NCBI RefSeq assembly: GCF_025823185.1
Contig: NZ_JACKVK010000008.1
Location: forward strand, 605,472-669,471
Reading direction: 5' to 3'
Length of the DNA: 64,000 bases
DNA from: Mycobacterium yunnanensis
GTDB lineage: Bacteria; Actinomycetota; Actinomycetes; Mycobacteriales; Mycobacteriaceae
The position numbers and the translations under genes are program-made. The notes below the pieces were generated by a model that was given only the letters and a program-made list of their open reading frames with translations, had not been told where the DNA came from and searched no databases. Of this stretch, positions 26,201 to 33,816 are shown piece by piece (the first letter of the stretch is position 1; every line of letters begins with the position of its first letter).

Positions 26201-26579
26201 GGCAGAACTGATGGGTGGTGGCGATCGTCGCGGCGTCGAAGTCGGCCAGCGCGTCGCGCAAGCGCTGCCTGCGATCGCGGCGGTCGGCGTCGGTGCCCCT
26301 CAGCAGGTGCGTCACCAGGTCGTCGTAACCGGTGTCGGTCGGATCGTCGAAAGCCCTTGCCGCGTCGGTGATCTGGCGCCGAACACGGTCGCGAAGTTCT
26401 TGGCTGGCCGCCCGGCCGAAGGTGATCAGCAGCATCTGGTCGAGCGTGGCGACGCCCTCGGCGACGTAGCGCGTGACCAACCCGGCCAGAGCGAACGTCT
26501 TGCCGGTGCCCGCGCTGGCCTCCAGCACCGTGGTGGACGCCACGGCGGGCAGATCGCCGGTCAGGTCGAAGCGCTCCAT
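23280..26579 (-). CDS. recB: Exodeoxyribonuclease V subunit beta (RecB)
   Basis: 1099 residues. UvrD-like helicase motifs are present: motif I LEASAGTGKTFALAGLVTRY near the N-terminus, Ia MLLITFGRAASQELRDRV, II PIVMVDEFQDTDPVQWKVID, III VILIGDPKQAIYAFRGGDIV and VI RLTYVAMTRAQSQVV. The last roughly 250 residues are the RecB nuclease domain, with HRYVVVDYKSNWLGDG holding the Asp-x-Lys of the active site and YPLQALLYSVVLHRFLRWRL the conserved helix. The helicase and nuclease are therefore both predicted active. The ATG sits in an ATGA overlap with the recC stop. Confidence 0.97.
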   Translation of the reverse strand: MERFDLTGDLPAVASTTVLEASAGTGKTFALAGLVTRYVAEGVATLDQMLLITFGRAASQELRDRVRRQITDAARAFDDPTDTGYDDLVTHLLRGTDADRRDRRQRLRDALADFDAATIATTHQFCQLVLKSLGVAGDSDSRVTLVESLTDLVTEVVDDLYLAHFGQLRDDPVLSYPDALKLAREVVGNPATELRPLDPPPESRAAVCVAFAKGVLAELETRKRRQGILGYDDLLTRLADALDAEDSPARVRMHRRWPIVMVDEFQDTDPVQWKVIDRAFSGRSTVILIGDPKQAIYAFRGGDIVTYLNAAETAGAKKTLGTNWRSDSALVGRLQAVLGGAQLGDPAIVVHDVDAANQGCRLVGAPNDEPFRLRVVNRTTFGRGGTQNVSINDLRQHIGRDLANDVGALLAGGATFDGRPVQAGDVAVIVETHKDARVCQQALGRAGIPAVYTGDSDIFASQAADDWLSLLEAFDQPHRAGVVRAAAATMFFGKTAEDLARGGDQLTDDIAETLREWAAHARERGVAAIFEAAQLNGMLERVLGWRDGERHMTDLAHMTQLLQDVAHREHHSLPALRDWLRTEREDRGGAGERNRRLDSDAAAVQIMTVWVSKGLQYPIVYLPFAFNRWVPERDLILFHDGPTRCLHVGGKDSPDYREVERLGREEAAGDDSRLTYVAMTRAQSQVVAWWAPANDEPNGGLSRLLRGRQPGQPVVPNRCVPSKITDDDALALLRQWEAVGGPILEESVLTPVPPLPVDPPPTGLDARHFHRSIDTTWRRTSYSGLIRGAETSGVGSEPEVVALDDEVGDLPLLKPPTGPALPSPMADLPKGATFGTLMHAVLETADPFAADLAAELQGQIVEHSVWWPVDVPPADLAAAMVPMHDTPLGPLAGDLTLREIGLRDRLRELDFEFPLAGGDLRAAAPRIALRDVGRLVAEHLPDGDPLASYAERLTGDALGSQTLRGYLNGSVDAVLRVPFQGSHRYVVVDYKSNWLGDGDGALTSADYERERLVEAMLHSDYPLQALLYSVVLHRFLRWRLPGYAPEEHLGGVLYLFVRGMCGADTPVVDGHPAGVFDWKPPSSLVVAMSELLDAGRVTS

Positions 26580-29500
26580 CAGATGCCCACCTCGGCGCGC
26601 AGCATCGGCAGCCACAGCCGGGCGGAGTACGCGCCGAGACGATGCGTCTCGCCGTCGACCTCCTCGCCCGGCCGCAGGGGTTGCATGAGTCGGGACAGCC
26701 ACGCGTTGGCACCCCACGCACGAACCTGCGCCGGGTCCTGGTCCTCGCCCGGGTAGTTGCCCGTCCGCCACCGGAAGGCCGCCTCGCGCTCGGGGTCGGC
26801 GCCCTCGTGACGGGCACTGGCCCACGCATAGGACGTCTTGACGGGCAGCGGTAGCGGCTCGCGACGCCCGGCGTCGTAGATCGCCACCAGGTCGCGCAGC
26901 AGATCGGTCGCTGGCTCGGGTGGCTGCGCGAGCGCGCGCTGGTTGGGTCGGCTCGACCGCCTGGCACGGCCGATGCAGATGGCCGACCAGTCCCGGTCCG
27001 GGTGCGCAGCGAACAACGCCAACAAGGGAATCCAGGAGGCCAGCAGATGCTTGCCGTCGAGCTTGGAGTAGGTGACGGACACCAGCCTGTCACCGAAGAC
27101 CGGGGACACGGTGCCCGTCAGCCGGCGTCCGGCCCCCAGGTCGACGTCCACGTCGTGGGCCTCGGCGTCGGCCGTGCGGTAGGCCAGGGCGGTCGAGGCC
27201 AGCAGGGTCGCCTGCTCGCGCAGTTCACCGGCTTTGCGCCACCCGAGCTGCCCGGGCGGCAGGGTGCCGCGGCGCCACTCGGCCTGACGCGCGTCGTCGG
27301 GACTCATCCCGCGCATCATGTCGGTCAGCATGCGGTCGCCGACGGCCCACTGCTCCAGTGCGTCCATGTCGACCGAGATCTCGTCGGAGACGCCGTCGAC
27401 GTCCCACGGCAAGGTGTACTCCAGCGCCCGGAAGAAGCCCTTCACGGGATCCTTGAAGAAGGTGACCAGATCGGCGAGCGCGACGTCGTCGTGCGGCTGC
27501 GCGGGCAGCGGACCCGAGACGAACGCCGGCTGCTCCGAGCGCTCGCTGGTGCTCGCTCTCGCGGCGCTGAGCACCGTCGAGTCGAACGTGAACGGCACGT
27601 CGGGCACCAACCGTCCCGGCATGACGTTGCGAATGTCGAAGGGCTGCAACGGATGGTGGACCACGACCCGTTCGCGAACGGGCTGCGGGGTGGTCGCGTC
27701 CAGGGCGTCGAGCAGTTCGGCCAGCGGCACCGCAGGAGGCCGCGGCTGTCCAGAGTAAGCGTTGGCGCCGGTGTAGGTGACCACCAATTTCTCGGTCGCC
27801 GCCCCGATGGCGTCGAGCAACAGTTGGCGGTCCTCGGATCTGGTGTCGCGCTCACCGGTCAGCGGCTGGCGGGCCAGGACGTCGTCCCCGTCGGTGATTC
27901 CCTGCCGCGGGAACGTCCCGTCGTCGAGGCCGACCAGGCAGACCACCCGGTGCGGGACCGACCGCATGGGCACCATGGTGCAGACCGTGAGGGTGCCCGT
28001 GCGGAAGTTCGCGCGCGTCGGGCGTCCCGCGAGGTGCCGGGAGAGCAGGGCCGTGACGTCGGGCAGGCGCATCACCGTGGAGCGGCGGTCCCCGGCGTCG
28101 CGGAGCACCTTGCCGAATTCGCGCTGCATCTGACTGGTCTGCCAGGAGTCGGCGTCGTCGACGCGCGTCATCGTCTCGATGCCTGAGCTCAGCGCCTGCA
28201 GCCAATGCTCAAGCGGGTGGTCGCCGGTCAGCGCGTCGACGGTGCGCTGCAATCGGTCGACGAACTCGGCGAGCTGGCCGGCGAGTTCGACGCGGTTGCT
28301 GCCGACGTCATCCAGCGGAAGGGTCGCGCCGACCCAGGCGTGTGCGTCGTCGGACATGGCGACCCCGGCGAGCACCCTGTCGACGCCGAACCGCCAGGTG
28401 TTGTGGACGAAGTCGACGCCGTAGGGCTGGCGATGTTCCTGGTCGAACCCCCAGCGGACGTTCGCCTGACGGACCCAGCGGGTGACGTCCTCCAAGGCGT
28501 CGTCGGTGAACCCGAAGCGGGCCCGCACCGGAGCGGACTGCGCGAGGTCGAGCACCTCGCTGGCGGTGACCCGACTGCCGGCCAGTGCGAGCAGCTGCGA
28601 CGCCACCCCCAGCAGCGGATTGGTTTGCACCAGTGAGCGATCCGCGAGTCGCACGCGCAGCTGGTGGGCTGGGTGAGCACCGCGCAGGACGTCACCGAGA
28701 CCGAAGTCGGCGTTGATCAGCGGCGCGTACGCCTCGACGTCGGGGCACATCACCAAGATGTCGCGGGGTTCCAGCGTCGGATCGTCCGCCAACAGACCCA
28801 GCAGCACCTCGCGCAGCACGTCGACCTGACGCGCCTGGCCGTGGCAGGCGTGCACCTGAACGGATCGGTCGTCGACGGCAACCGCGCGGCCGGTCGGCCG
28901 GACGTCGTTGGCGGCGATGTCGGACTGCAGCCACCCCAGCAGAGTCGGCGGATGGTCCCGGCCCGCCAGGTATTCGTCGGTGCGCAGCTCGGCGGGCAGG
29001 ATGAGCTGCAGCTCGCGCAGGTCTCTGCCGAGGGTGGCCAGAAGTGGATGACGCACGGCGCGATGGCTGGTGTCGTCGCGACGAGGCACGGGACCGCGGG
29101 CACCGATGAGCGCGCGCCACAGGTCGTCGCTGGGGTGCGGCAACCACAGGTGCACGTCGTGGTGGGTGGACAGGGCGGCGAGCAGTTCGATCTCGGTGAC
29201 CGGCAGCCTGGTGTGGCCGAACAGCGACAGCCGCGGCGGCAGGTCGGACGGCGAGACACTTAGGCGCGCAACGATTTCACGGTGGCGTACGTGCGGCGGG
29301 TCGGCATCGACGCGGTCGAGGAGGGCCTGCCAGAGCGGAGGTTGCCACTGCAGGTCGGGGTCTAGGTCGACGACGCCGTCGCGCCACTGCGCCAGCAGCT
29401 GCGGCCGTTGCCTGGCGTAGGAGGCGAACAGGCCCGCGATCCGGCGGGCCACCGCGTAGCGCCGACCCTGCCGCAGCTCCCGTTCCTCACCGCTGGCGAA

Positions 29501-29857
29501 GTGGCCGAGGTGGGTGGCCAGCGGGCGGCACCACGGCTGGTCGAGGCTCTCGTCGACGACCTCCAACAGCGGCCACACCATGGCGTCCGGCGACCATGGG
29601 TCGTGTTGGTCGGTGCCGGTGATCTCGGCGATCAACGAATGCGGGTTTCTGAACTCGACCCCCGCGCAGATGCCGTCAGTCCCCGTGGCGCGGCCGAGGA
29701 CGTGGGACAGGCGCTGGCTGAGCCATCGCTCGACACCACGCGCGGGCACCAGCACCAGCTCCATCGCAAACGGGTCGTCCAGTGGATCGCCGAGGAGTGC
29801 GCCCAGACCGTCGGCGAGGAGGTCGGTCCGCTCGGCGCGGTGGAGGTGAAGCGACAT
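26579..29857 (-). CDS. recC: Exodeoxyribonuclease V subunit gamma (RecC)
   Basis: 1092 residues, the usual length. The start LHLHRAERTDLLADGLGALL, the ELVLVPARGVERWLSQRLS region and EPRDILVMCPDVEAYAPLI are RecC hallmarks; so is PHRVVCLVGLDDGTFPRQ with EDRQLLLDAIGAATEKLVVT. RecC is a dead helicase/nuclease fold that holds the complex together, splits the strands and scans for regulatory sequences. It is the first gene of recC-recB-recD, all with 4-bp overlaps. The first codon is about 100 bp from a 6C-type small RNA on the other strand. Confidence 0.96.
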   Translation of the reverse strand: MSLHLHRAERTDLLADGLGALLGDPLDDPFAMELVLVPARGVERWLSQRLSHVLGRATGTDGICAGVEFRNPHSLIAEITGTDQHDPWSPDAMVWPLLEVVDESLDQPWCRPLATHLGHFASGEERELRQGRRYAVARRIAGLFASYARQRPQLLAQWRDGVVDLDPDLQWQPPLWQALLDRVDADPPHVRHREIVARLSVSPSDLPPRLSLFGHTRLPVTEIELLAALSTHHDVHLWLPHPSDDLWRALIGARGPVPRRDDTSHRAVRHPLLATLGRDLRELQLILPAELRTDEYLAGRDHPPTLLGWLQSDIAANDVRPTGRAVAVDDRSVQVHACHGQARQVDVLREVLLGLLADDPTLEPRDILVMCPDVEAYAPLINADFGLGDVLRGAHPAHQLRVRLADRSLVQTNPLLGVASQLLALAGSRVTASEVLDLAQSAPVRARFGFTDDALEDVTRWVRQANVRWGFDQEHRQPYGVDFVHNTWRFGVDRVLAGVAMSDDAHAWVGATLPLDDVGSNRVELAGQLAEFVDRLQRTVDALTGDHPLEHWLQALSSGIETMTRVDDADSWQTSQMQREFGKVLRDAGDRRSTVMRLPDVTALLSRHLAGRPTRANFRTGTLTVCTMVPMRSVPHRVVCLVGLDDGTFPRQGITDGDDVLARQPLTGERDTRSEDRQLLLDAIGAATEKLVVTYTGANAYSGQPRPPAVPLAELLDALDATTPQPVRERVVVHHPLQPFDIRNVMPGRLVPDVPFTFDSTVLSAARASTSERSEQPAFVSGPLPAQPHDDVALADLVTFFKDPVKGFFRALEYTLPWDVDGVSDEISVDMDALEQWAVGDRMLTDMMRGMSPDDARQAEWRRGTLPPGQLGWRKAGELREQATLLASTALAYRTADAEAHDVDVDLGAGRRLTGTVSPVFGDRLVSVTYSKLDGKHLLASWIPLLALFAAHPDRDWSAICIGRARRSSRPNQRALAQPPEPATDLLRDLVAIYDAGRREPLPLPVKTSYAWASARHEGADPEREAAFRWRTGNYPGEDQDPAQVRAWGANAWLSRLMQPLRPGEEVDGETHRLGAYSARLWLPMLRAEVGI

Positions 29858-29960
29858 TTGACGTCAGCCTATGGGGAGCCGCCGACACGGGCCGCGGGAA
29901 TTCCCACCGCACTGGCGGTGGGCCCACAGGAAACGCCCAGGAGCGACGCCTACCGTCATC

Positions 29961-30032
29961 GGTGGAGCTTCCCCCCGAGCTCCCAGATGGCTCGGCCCCG
30001 TCACACCTCCCCCCTGTGGTGACGGGGCCGAG
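29961..30032 (+). ncRNA. 6C-type small RNA (B11-like)
   Basis: Two adjacent hairpins each show a run of six C in the loop, the defining mark of the actinobacterial 6C RNA. Hairpin 1: GGAGCT (29964-29969), loop T-C6-G, AGCTCC (29978-29983). Hairpin 2: 14 perfect base pairs, 29991-30004 with 30019-30032, with C6 at 30009-30014 in the loop. A -10-like TACCGT at 29951-29956 would start the RNA at about 29963, right at hairpin 1. In mycobacteria this RNA acts in trans through its C-rich loops on G-rich ribosome sites (established for B11/6C). A second copy is at 49591. Confidence 0.85.
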
Positions 30033-30054
30033 ATCGTCATTAGGGTCCCTGTCG

Positions 30055-30774
30055 ATGGCCGAGATTCCGCGCAGCGACCAGTGGGCCCACCTCGACGAAC
30101 CCGTACGACGGGTGCTGTCCGCGGCGTGCCGCGACCTCCCGCCCGACGCCTCGCCGGCCGATGCGATTCGTCGGGTCGACGCCGCGGTGGACATCCTGAA
30201 GGGCTACCGTGCGGCCGCTGCGTCCGCGCCGGGGGCCGACGAGGTCGAGACTGCCTGCGATGCACTGCGTTCGGCGGCTGCCGCGCAGGCCGAGGCCGAA
30301 CGCGTCGCGGACGCGCTGGCCGCCGATCGCATCCAATTCCTCGAGACCAGCTTGGAGTTCCACGATCGGCACGGGGCGCAGCCGTGTCCGGTGTGCGCCG
30401 CGAGCACCCTGGACGACGAGTGGGTGGTGCGAGCGCGCGCGGCGCTGACCGCCGAGAAGGACGCCGCGGGAGCGCTCAGGGTCGCCCGGTCGGCGGCACA
30501 TCGAGCCCGCCAGACGGTGACCGCCCTGGTCCGCGCCGTGCAGGCGCCCCCGACCCAGGACGCCGGACTACCGGGCGTCGACGAGGCCCGCGCGGCCCAT
30601 CAGGTGTTCACCGCACCGGGTGCCAACGACGACGTGGCCAGGGCCGAGCAGGTGGCCGCCGCCCTTCCGCGGCTGCGGCAGGCCTACGGCGCGCTCGGGC
30701 GGGCCGCCGAGGCCCAGCTGGGGGCGGCCCATCAGGCGCAGACGTGGTTGCGCAGCGTCGCGGGAGAGGGCTAG
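30055..30774 (+). CDS. Orphan coiled-coil protein with Rad50/SbcC-type zinc-hook motif
   Basis: 239 residues, rich in Ala, Arg and Glu and helical throughout. The centre reads LEFHDRHGAQPCPVCAASTL: a CxxC (CPVC) between two long helical segments, as at the tip of the coiled-coil arm of SbcC/Rad50-like ATPases, where two such hooks pair through one zinc ion. No Walker A, signature or Walker B motif exists, so the ATPase head is absent. It looks like the hook section of a large AAA-type SMC-like ATPase standing alone, either as a remnant or a small adaptor. Its neighbour recC makes a link to DNA ends tempting but unproven. The ATG is 22 bp after the 6C RNA hairpin and has a weak ribosome site. 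Confidence 0.6.
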   Translation: MAEIPRSDQWAHLDEPVRRVLSAACRDLPPDASPADAIRRVDAAVDILKGYRAAAASAPGADEVETACDALRSAAAAQAEAERVADALAADRIQFLETSLEFHDRHGAQPCPVCAASTLDDEWVVRARAALTAEKDAAGALRVARSAAHRARQTVTALVRAVQAPPTQDAGLPGVDEARAAHQVFTAPGANDDVARAEQVAAALPRLRQAYGALGRAAEAQLGAAHQAQTWLRSVAGEG

Positions 30775-31484
30775 CTGCGGGTGAACTCGTCGGGCAGGCC
30801 GTCGATGCCCGCCCGAATGGCGGCGACCACGTCCATCCGGGCCTTGAGCTTGCTGGCCCGGTGCGCCTTGGGATTCACACCCGCGGCGGCTTCGGCGGCG
30901 ACGTCGTGGGCGCGCGCCAGCACGTTGCCGTCCTCGACGATCTCGTCGAGCCAGCCGGCGCGGACGGCCTCGTCACCGGCGAACACCGCCGCCAGGGAGA
31001 CCGCTCGCTGAAATGCCGCTCGCGTCAAGCGGTTTCGCATGATCTCGATGGCTGAGATCGGCAGCACCATGCCGATCGCGACCTCGTTTGCCTGGCAGCG
31101 CGAGCTGGGCGAGCCGACGCGGTGGTCACCGCTGAGCATCAAGAACGAGCCCATCGCGATGGCAGGACCCGTGGCAGCCATGATGACCGGCACCGGGAAG
31201 CTCAGCAGGCGGATCGACAGCTCGAACCCGCCCGCGAGCATGCCAAGGGCCGCGGCGGCATCCCCGGAGTTGAACACGCTGAGGTCGAAGCCGGCGCTGA
31301 ACACCCGCGAGTTGCCGGCGAGCACCAGCGCCTTGACCTCGCCGTCGCCGGCGGCCGCCTCGGCGCGGTCGAGGGCCTCGTTGAGGTTCTGCTGCATGGC
31401 CGGCGACAGCACGTTGACCTTGCCGTCGTCGAGCGTGATCGTGGCGACGGATTCGGTTTGGGCGTAAGCAACGGTGCTCGTCAT
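30771..31484 (-). CDS. echA3: Enoyl-CoA hydratase/isomerase family protein (EchA3-like)
   Basis: 237 residues, a compact crotonase. It carries VATITLDDGKVNVLSPAMQQ, the oxyanion-hole segment RVFSAGFDLSVF and the second one GPAIAMGSFLMLSGDHRVG. The usual catalytic glutamates of true hydratases are not obvious: the second loop reads CQANEVAIGMVLP, which keeps one Glu. It may therefore be an isomerase or other crotonase-fold enzyme. The position beside recC-recB-recD matches, from memory, Rv0632c (echA3) of M. tuberculosis; the symbol rests on that synteny. Its stop overlaps the convergent zinc-hook gene by 4 bp. Confidence 0.85.
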   Translation of the reverse strand: MTSTVAYAQTESVATITLDDGKVNVLSPAMQQNLNEALDRAEAAAGDGEVKALVLAGNSRVFSAGFDLSVFNSGDAAAALGMLAGGFELSIRLLSFPVPVIMAATGPAIAMGSFLMLSGDHRVGSPSSRCQANEVAIGMVLPISAIEIMRNRLTRAAFQRAVSLAAVFAGDEAVRAGWLDEIVEDGNVLARAHDVAAEAAAGVNPKAHRASKLKARMDVVAAIRAGIDGLPDEFTRS

Positions 31485-31498
31485 GCGCCCGATGGTAC

Positions 31499-32326
31499 TT
31501 AGCGGGTCCGCGCGGAATGACGCCCAGGCGTTCCGTTCTGGATCCAGGGGAAGTCCAGTTCGGTGGTCTCGTCGGACTGTCGGGTCCGCCAGCGGTCCTG
31601 CACTTCGGCGACGGCCTTGGTCATCCGGTCGATCTCGGCGCGGAATACGTCGGGCTGGGTTTCCTTGGACGCGTAGTGGAAGTAGGACAGCACGCTGCGG
31701 AGCAGTTCGAGCTTCTGCTTCTCCCGCTTGGCCAGGTCGTGGGTGGTCATCAACTCGATGCGCTGCACCGGTTGCAGCGTCCCCCAGTCCAGCCGGAACG
31801 GGGTCTCGAAGGTGTGCCCCTTGGACTTCTTCGCTCTCGAGGCGGCCCGGGGCTTGTCGGAGTAGGTCAGCGATCCGTCGAACCGGTCCTGAATCGATCC
31901 ACCGAGTTCCGCGCGGCTGATCGCGGAGTCCCAGACCGTACGCCACTCCTGCCCGGGCGCCAGGTACAGAAGGTCGCCTGGCAGGTCGAGCTCGGCAACC
32001 TCGGGCGCCCTGTCGGGATGGGCGTCCTCGTAGGCGGCGACGGTGGGGTGGTCGACGAAGTCGAGGCGAATGTCGTGGGCGGCGGTCTGACCGAAGTTGC
32101 GTACCACCAGCTCGATGACGTGCCAGTCGGAGGCGTGCGGCTCCATGTACATCGAGACCTGAGGGCGCACCTGCTCGGTGCGGAGGTCGCGATTGCGCTT
32201 GAGCTGGCGGTTTGCCCAGAAGAGCACGACGATGCCCAGGATCAGGGCGGCCCACGCGGCGATCGCCAGCCAACCGCCGGATCCGAGATTGCTCAGATCC
32301 GCGAGCCGTTCGTTGATCCAGTCCAT
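31499..32326 (-). CDS. Single-pass membrane protein of unknown function
   Basis: 275 residues. One membrane helix (about 19-38, LAIAAWAALILGIVVLFWAN) is followed by a short basic stretch and a soluble domain of about 230 residues predicted to be cytoplasmic. The segment from QVSMYMEPHASDWHVIELVV through VRNFGQTAAHDIRLDFVD resembles beta-rich domains seen in many actinobacterial membrane proteins of unknown role. The C-terminal third is helical and charged. Only 14 bp separate it from the echA3-like gene, so they are likely co-transcribed. I do not recognise a function. Confidence 0.75.
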   Translation of the reverse strand: MDWINERLADLSNLGSGGWLAIAAWAALILGIVVLFWANRQLKRNRDLRTEQVRPQVSMYMEPHASDWHVIELVVRNFGQTAAHDIRLDFVDHPTVAAYEDAHPDRAPEVAELDLPGDLLYLAPGQEWRTVWDSAISRAELGGSIQDRFDGSLTYSDKPRAASRAKKSKGHTFETPFRLDWGTLQPVQRIELMTTHDLAKREKQKLELLRSVLSYFHYASKETQPDVFRAEIDRMTKAVAEVQDRWRTRQSDETTELDFPWIQNGTPGRHSARTR

Positions 32327-32638
32327 GCGTGCCCGATTCGTCTACTTTCGTTTGCCCGAGACCTTAATCGGTCACCCAAGTTGGCGTAAACCTCAGCGGT
32401 CGCGGTTGTTAGCCATCGCCGCGCCGTCCATCGTGGCACGCCATCCTGTGAACACTTTGCTCGCGCAGCCCGGCGACCGAGCGGCATTAGGTGCAACACC
32501 GGAGACCCATGACGACGTCAACGTCGGCCATCTCCGGAGGTCAAGCGCGGCAGGAGATTACGACGCACCAGGATCGCCGACGTCGACCTTCCGCTTTGGG
32601 AGGCAATTTACCCTCGCGCTGATAGCATTGCTGCGCAA
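32327..32638. other. 312-bp intergenic region at the left edge of the polysaccharide locus
   Basis: No gene is supported. It is less GC-rich than its flanks in places and must hold the promoters of two divergent genes. Near its right end TAGCAT (32623-32628) is a -10-like element 10 bp before the glycosyltransferase ATG. Confidence 0.5.
32623..32628 (+). promoter_or_regulatory. Candidate -10 element for a leaderless glycosyltransferase mRNA
   Basis: TAGCAT ends 10 bp before the ATG at 32639, so transcription would start at about 32635. No Shine-Dalgarno precedes that ATG. Leaderless mRNAs are frequent in mycobacteria. No convincing -35 box is seen. Confidence 0.35.
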
Positions 32639-33778
32639 ATGAGCAGCGTTCATTCCCAACCCGGCGACGGTGGCGTCACGCCGTTGCGACTGGCCTTCCT
32701 CACCGAGCTCTACCATCCCCACGTCGGCGGGCAGGAAGTGTTTTTCCAAGAGCTTGCCGAGGCACTCGTCCGCCGCGGGCACGCGGTGGACGTCTTCTGC
32801 ATCTCCCACGACGCGGCGCTGCCGGCGGACGAATGGATCAACGGCGTCCACGTCCACCGCACGCAGGGCAGCGGCGTCTACCCGAAACCGGTGATCCCCG
32901 TCCTGCGCCGCAATTGGTCCGACATCTTTCGGTACAGCGCCGACGTGCGACGGGTCGCCGCCACCGGCGGGTACGACTTCCACCTGCTCAACCAGTGGCC
33001 GCTGTTCCACGTGCCTGCGCTGAGCAAGCGCGCCAGGGCCCGCAGTGCGATTCACTGGTGCGAGGTGCGTACTGCCGACCCGGTACTCATCCTGCAGCGG
33101 ATCTTCCCTCGGATGGTCGCCACGAACTTCGGGGTCGGTGAGGCCGTGGCCGCCACCATCGGTCGCCAGTCGGGCCGGGACTTCACGGTGCTGCCGAGCG
33201 GCATCGAACTCGACCGCTACCGATCGGCGGAACGCGGCACACGCTCAGGGGTGCTCTACGTCGGCCGGCTGGCACCGCACAAGAACATGCCCCTACTCGT
33301 CGACGCGTTCGACCTGGCGGTCGACCGCGGCTTGGCCGGAGACCTGGTGATCGCCGGCGACGGACCGTCGCGCGCCGACGTCGCCGCATACGCGAGCCGG
33401 TCACCCAACGCCGCGCGAATCAAGGTGCTCGGTGCGATCGACGAGGATCGCAAGATCGAGCTGCTCTCGCAGGCCTCGGTATTGGGCATGCCCAGTACTC
33501 GGGAAGGGTTTCCCCGAGTGATCGCCGAGGCGATGGCCAGCGGGCTTCCGGTCGTCACGCCCCGCTTCGAGGAGAACGGCGGCAAGGACGTCGTAGCGCA
33601 GTACGGTGCGGGCATCGTGTGCGGCACCGCACCGGCCGACGTCGCCGACGCACTGCTGGCGGCCGAGGAGGGTTGGGACGGCTTCTCCCAGGCCGGACTG
33701 ACGGGCGCCAAGTCACTGGACTGGTCGGGCATCGCCGCCACGTTCGAAGACCGAGTCCGACAGACCATCTCGACATGA
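32639..33778 (+). CDS. GT4 family glycosyltransferase
   Basis: 379 residues with a GT-B two-domain fold. The N-terminal domain begins LRLAFLTELYHPHVGGQEVF (glycine loop for the donor). The C-terminal domain has VLYVGRLAPHKNMPLLVDAF and STREGFPRVIAEAMASGLPV, containing the E-x7-E nucleotide-sugar signature. Soluble or peripheral; it would add a sugar to the growing lipid-linked repeat unit on the cytoplasmic face. It is the first gene of the polysaccharide locus, convergent with the BcsB-like gene. Donor and acceptor are unknown. Confidence 0.9.
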   Translation: MSSVHSQPGDGGVTPLRLAFLTELYHPHVGGQEVFFQELAEALVRRGHAVDVFCISHDAALPADEWINGVHVHRTQGSGVYPKPVIPVLRRNWSDIFRYSADVRRVAATGGYDFHLLNQWPLFHVPALSKRARARSAIHWCEVRTADPVLILQRIFPRMVATNFGVGEAVAATIGRQSGRDFTVLPSGIELDRYRSAERGTRSGVLYVGRLAPHKNMPLLVDAFDLAVDRGLAGDLVIAGDGPSRADVAAYASRSPNAARIKVLGAIDEDRKIELLSQASVLGMPSTREGFPRVIAEAMASGLPVVTPRFEENGGKDVVAQYGAGIVCGTAPADVADALLAAEEGWDGFSQAGLTGAKSLDWSGIAATFEDRVRQTIST

Positions 33779-33816
33779 TGTGTGACGGCCCGCGGTCGGG
33801 GCGCTGAGGCCGTCTC

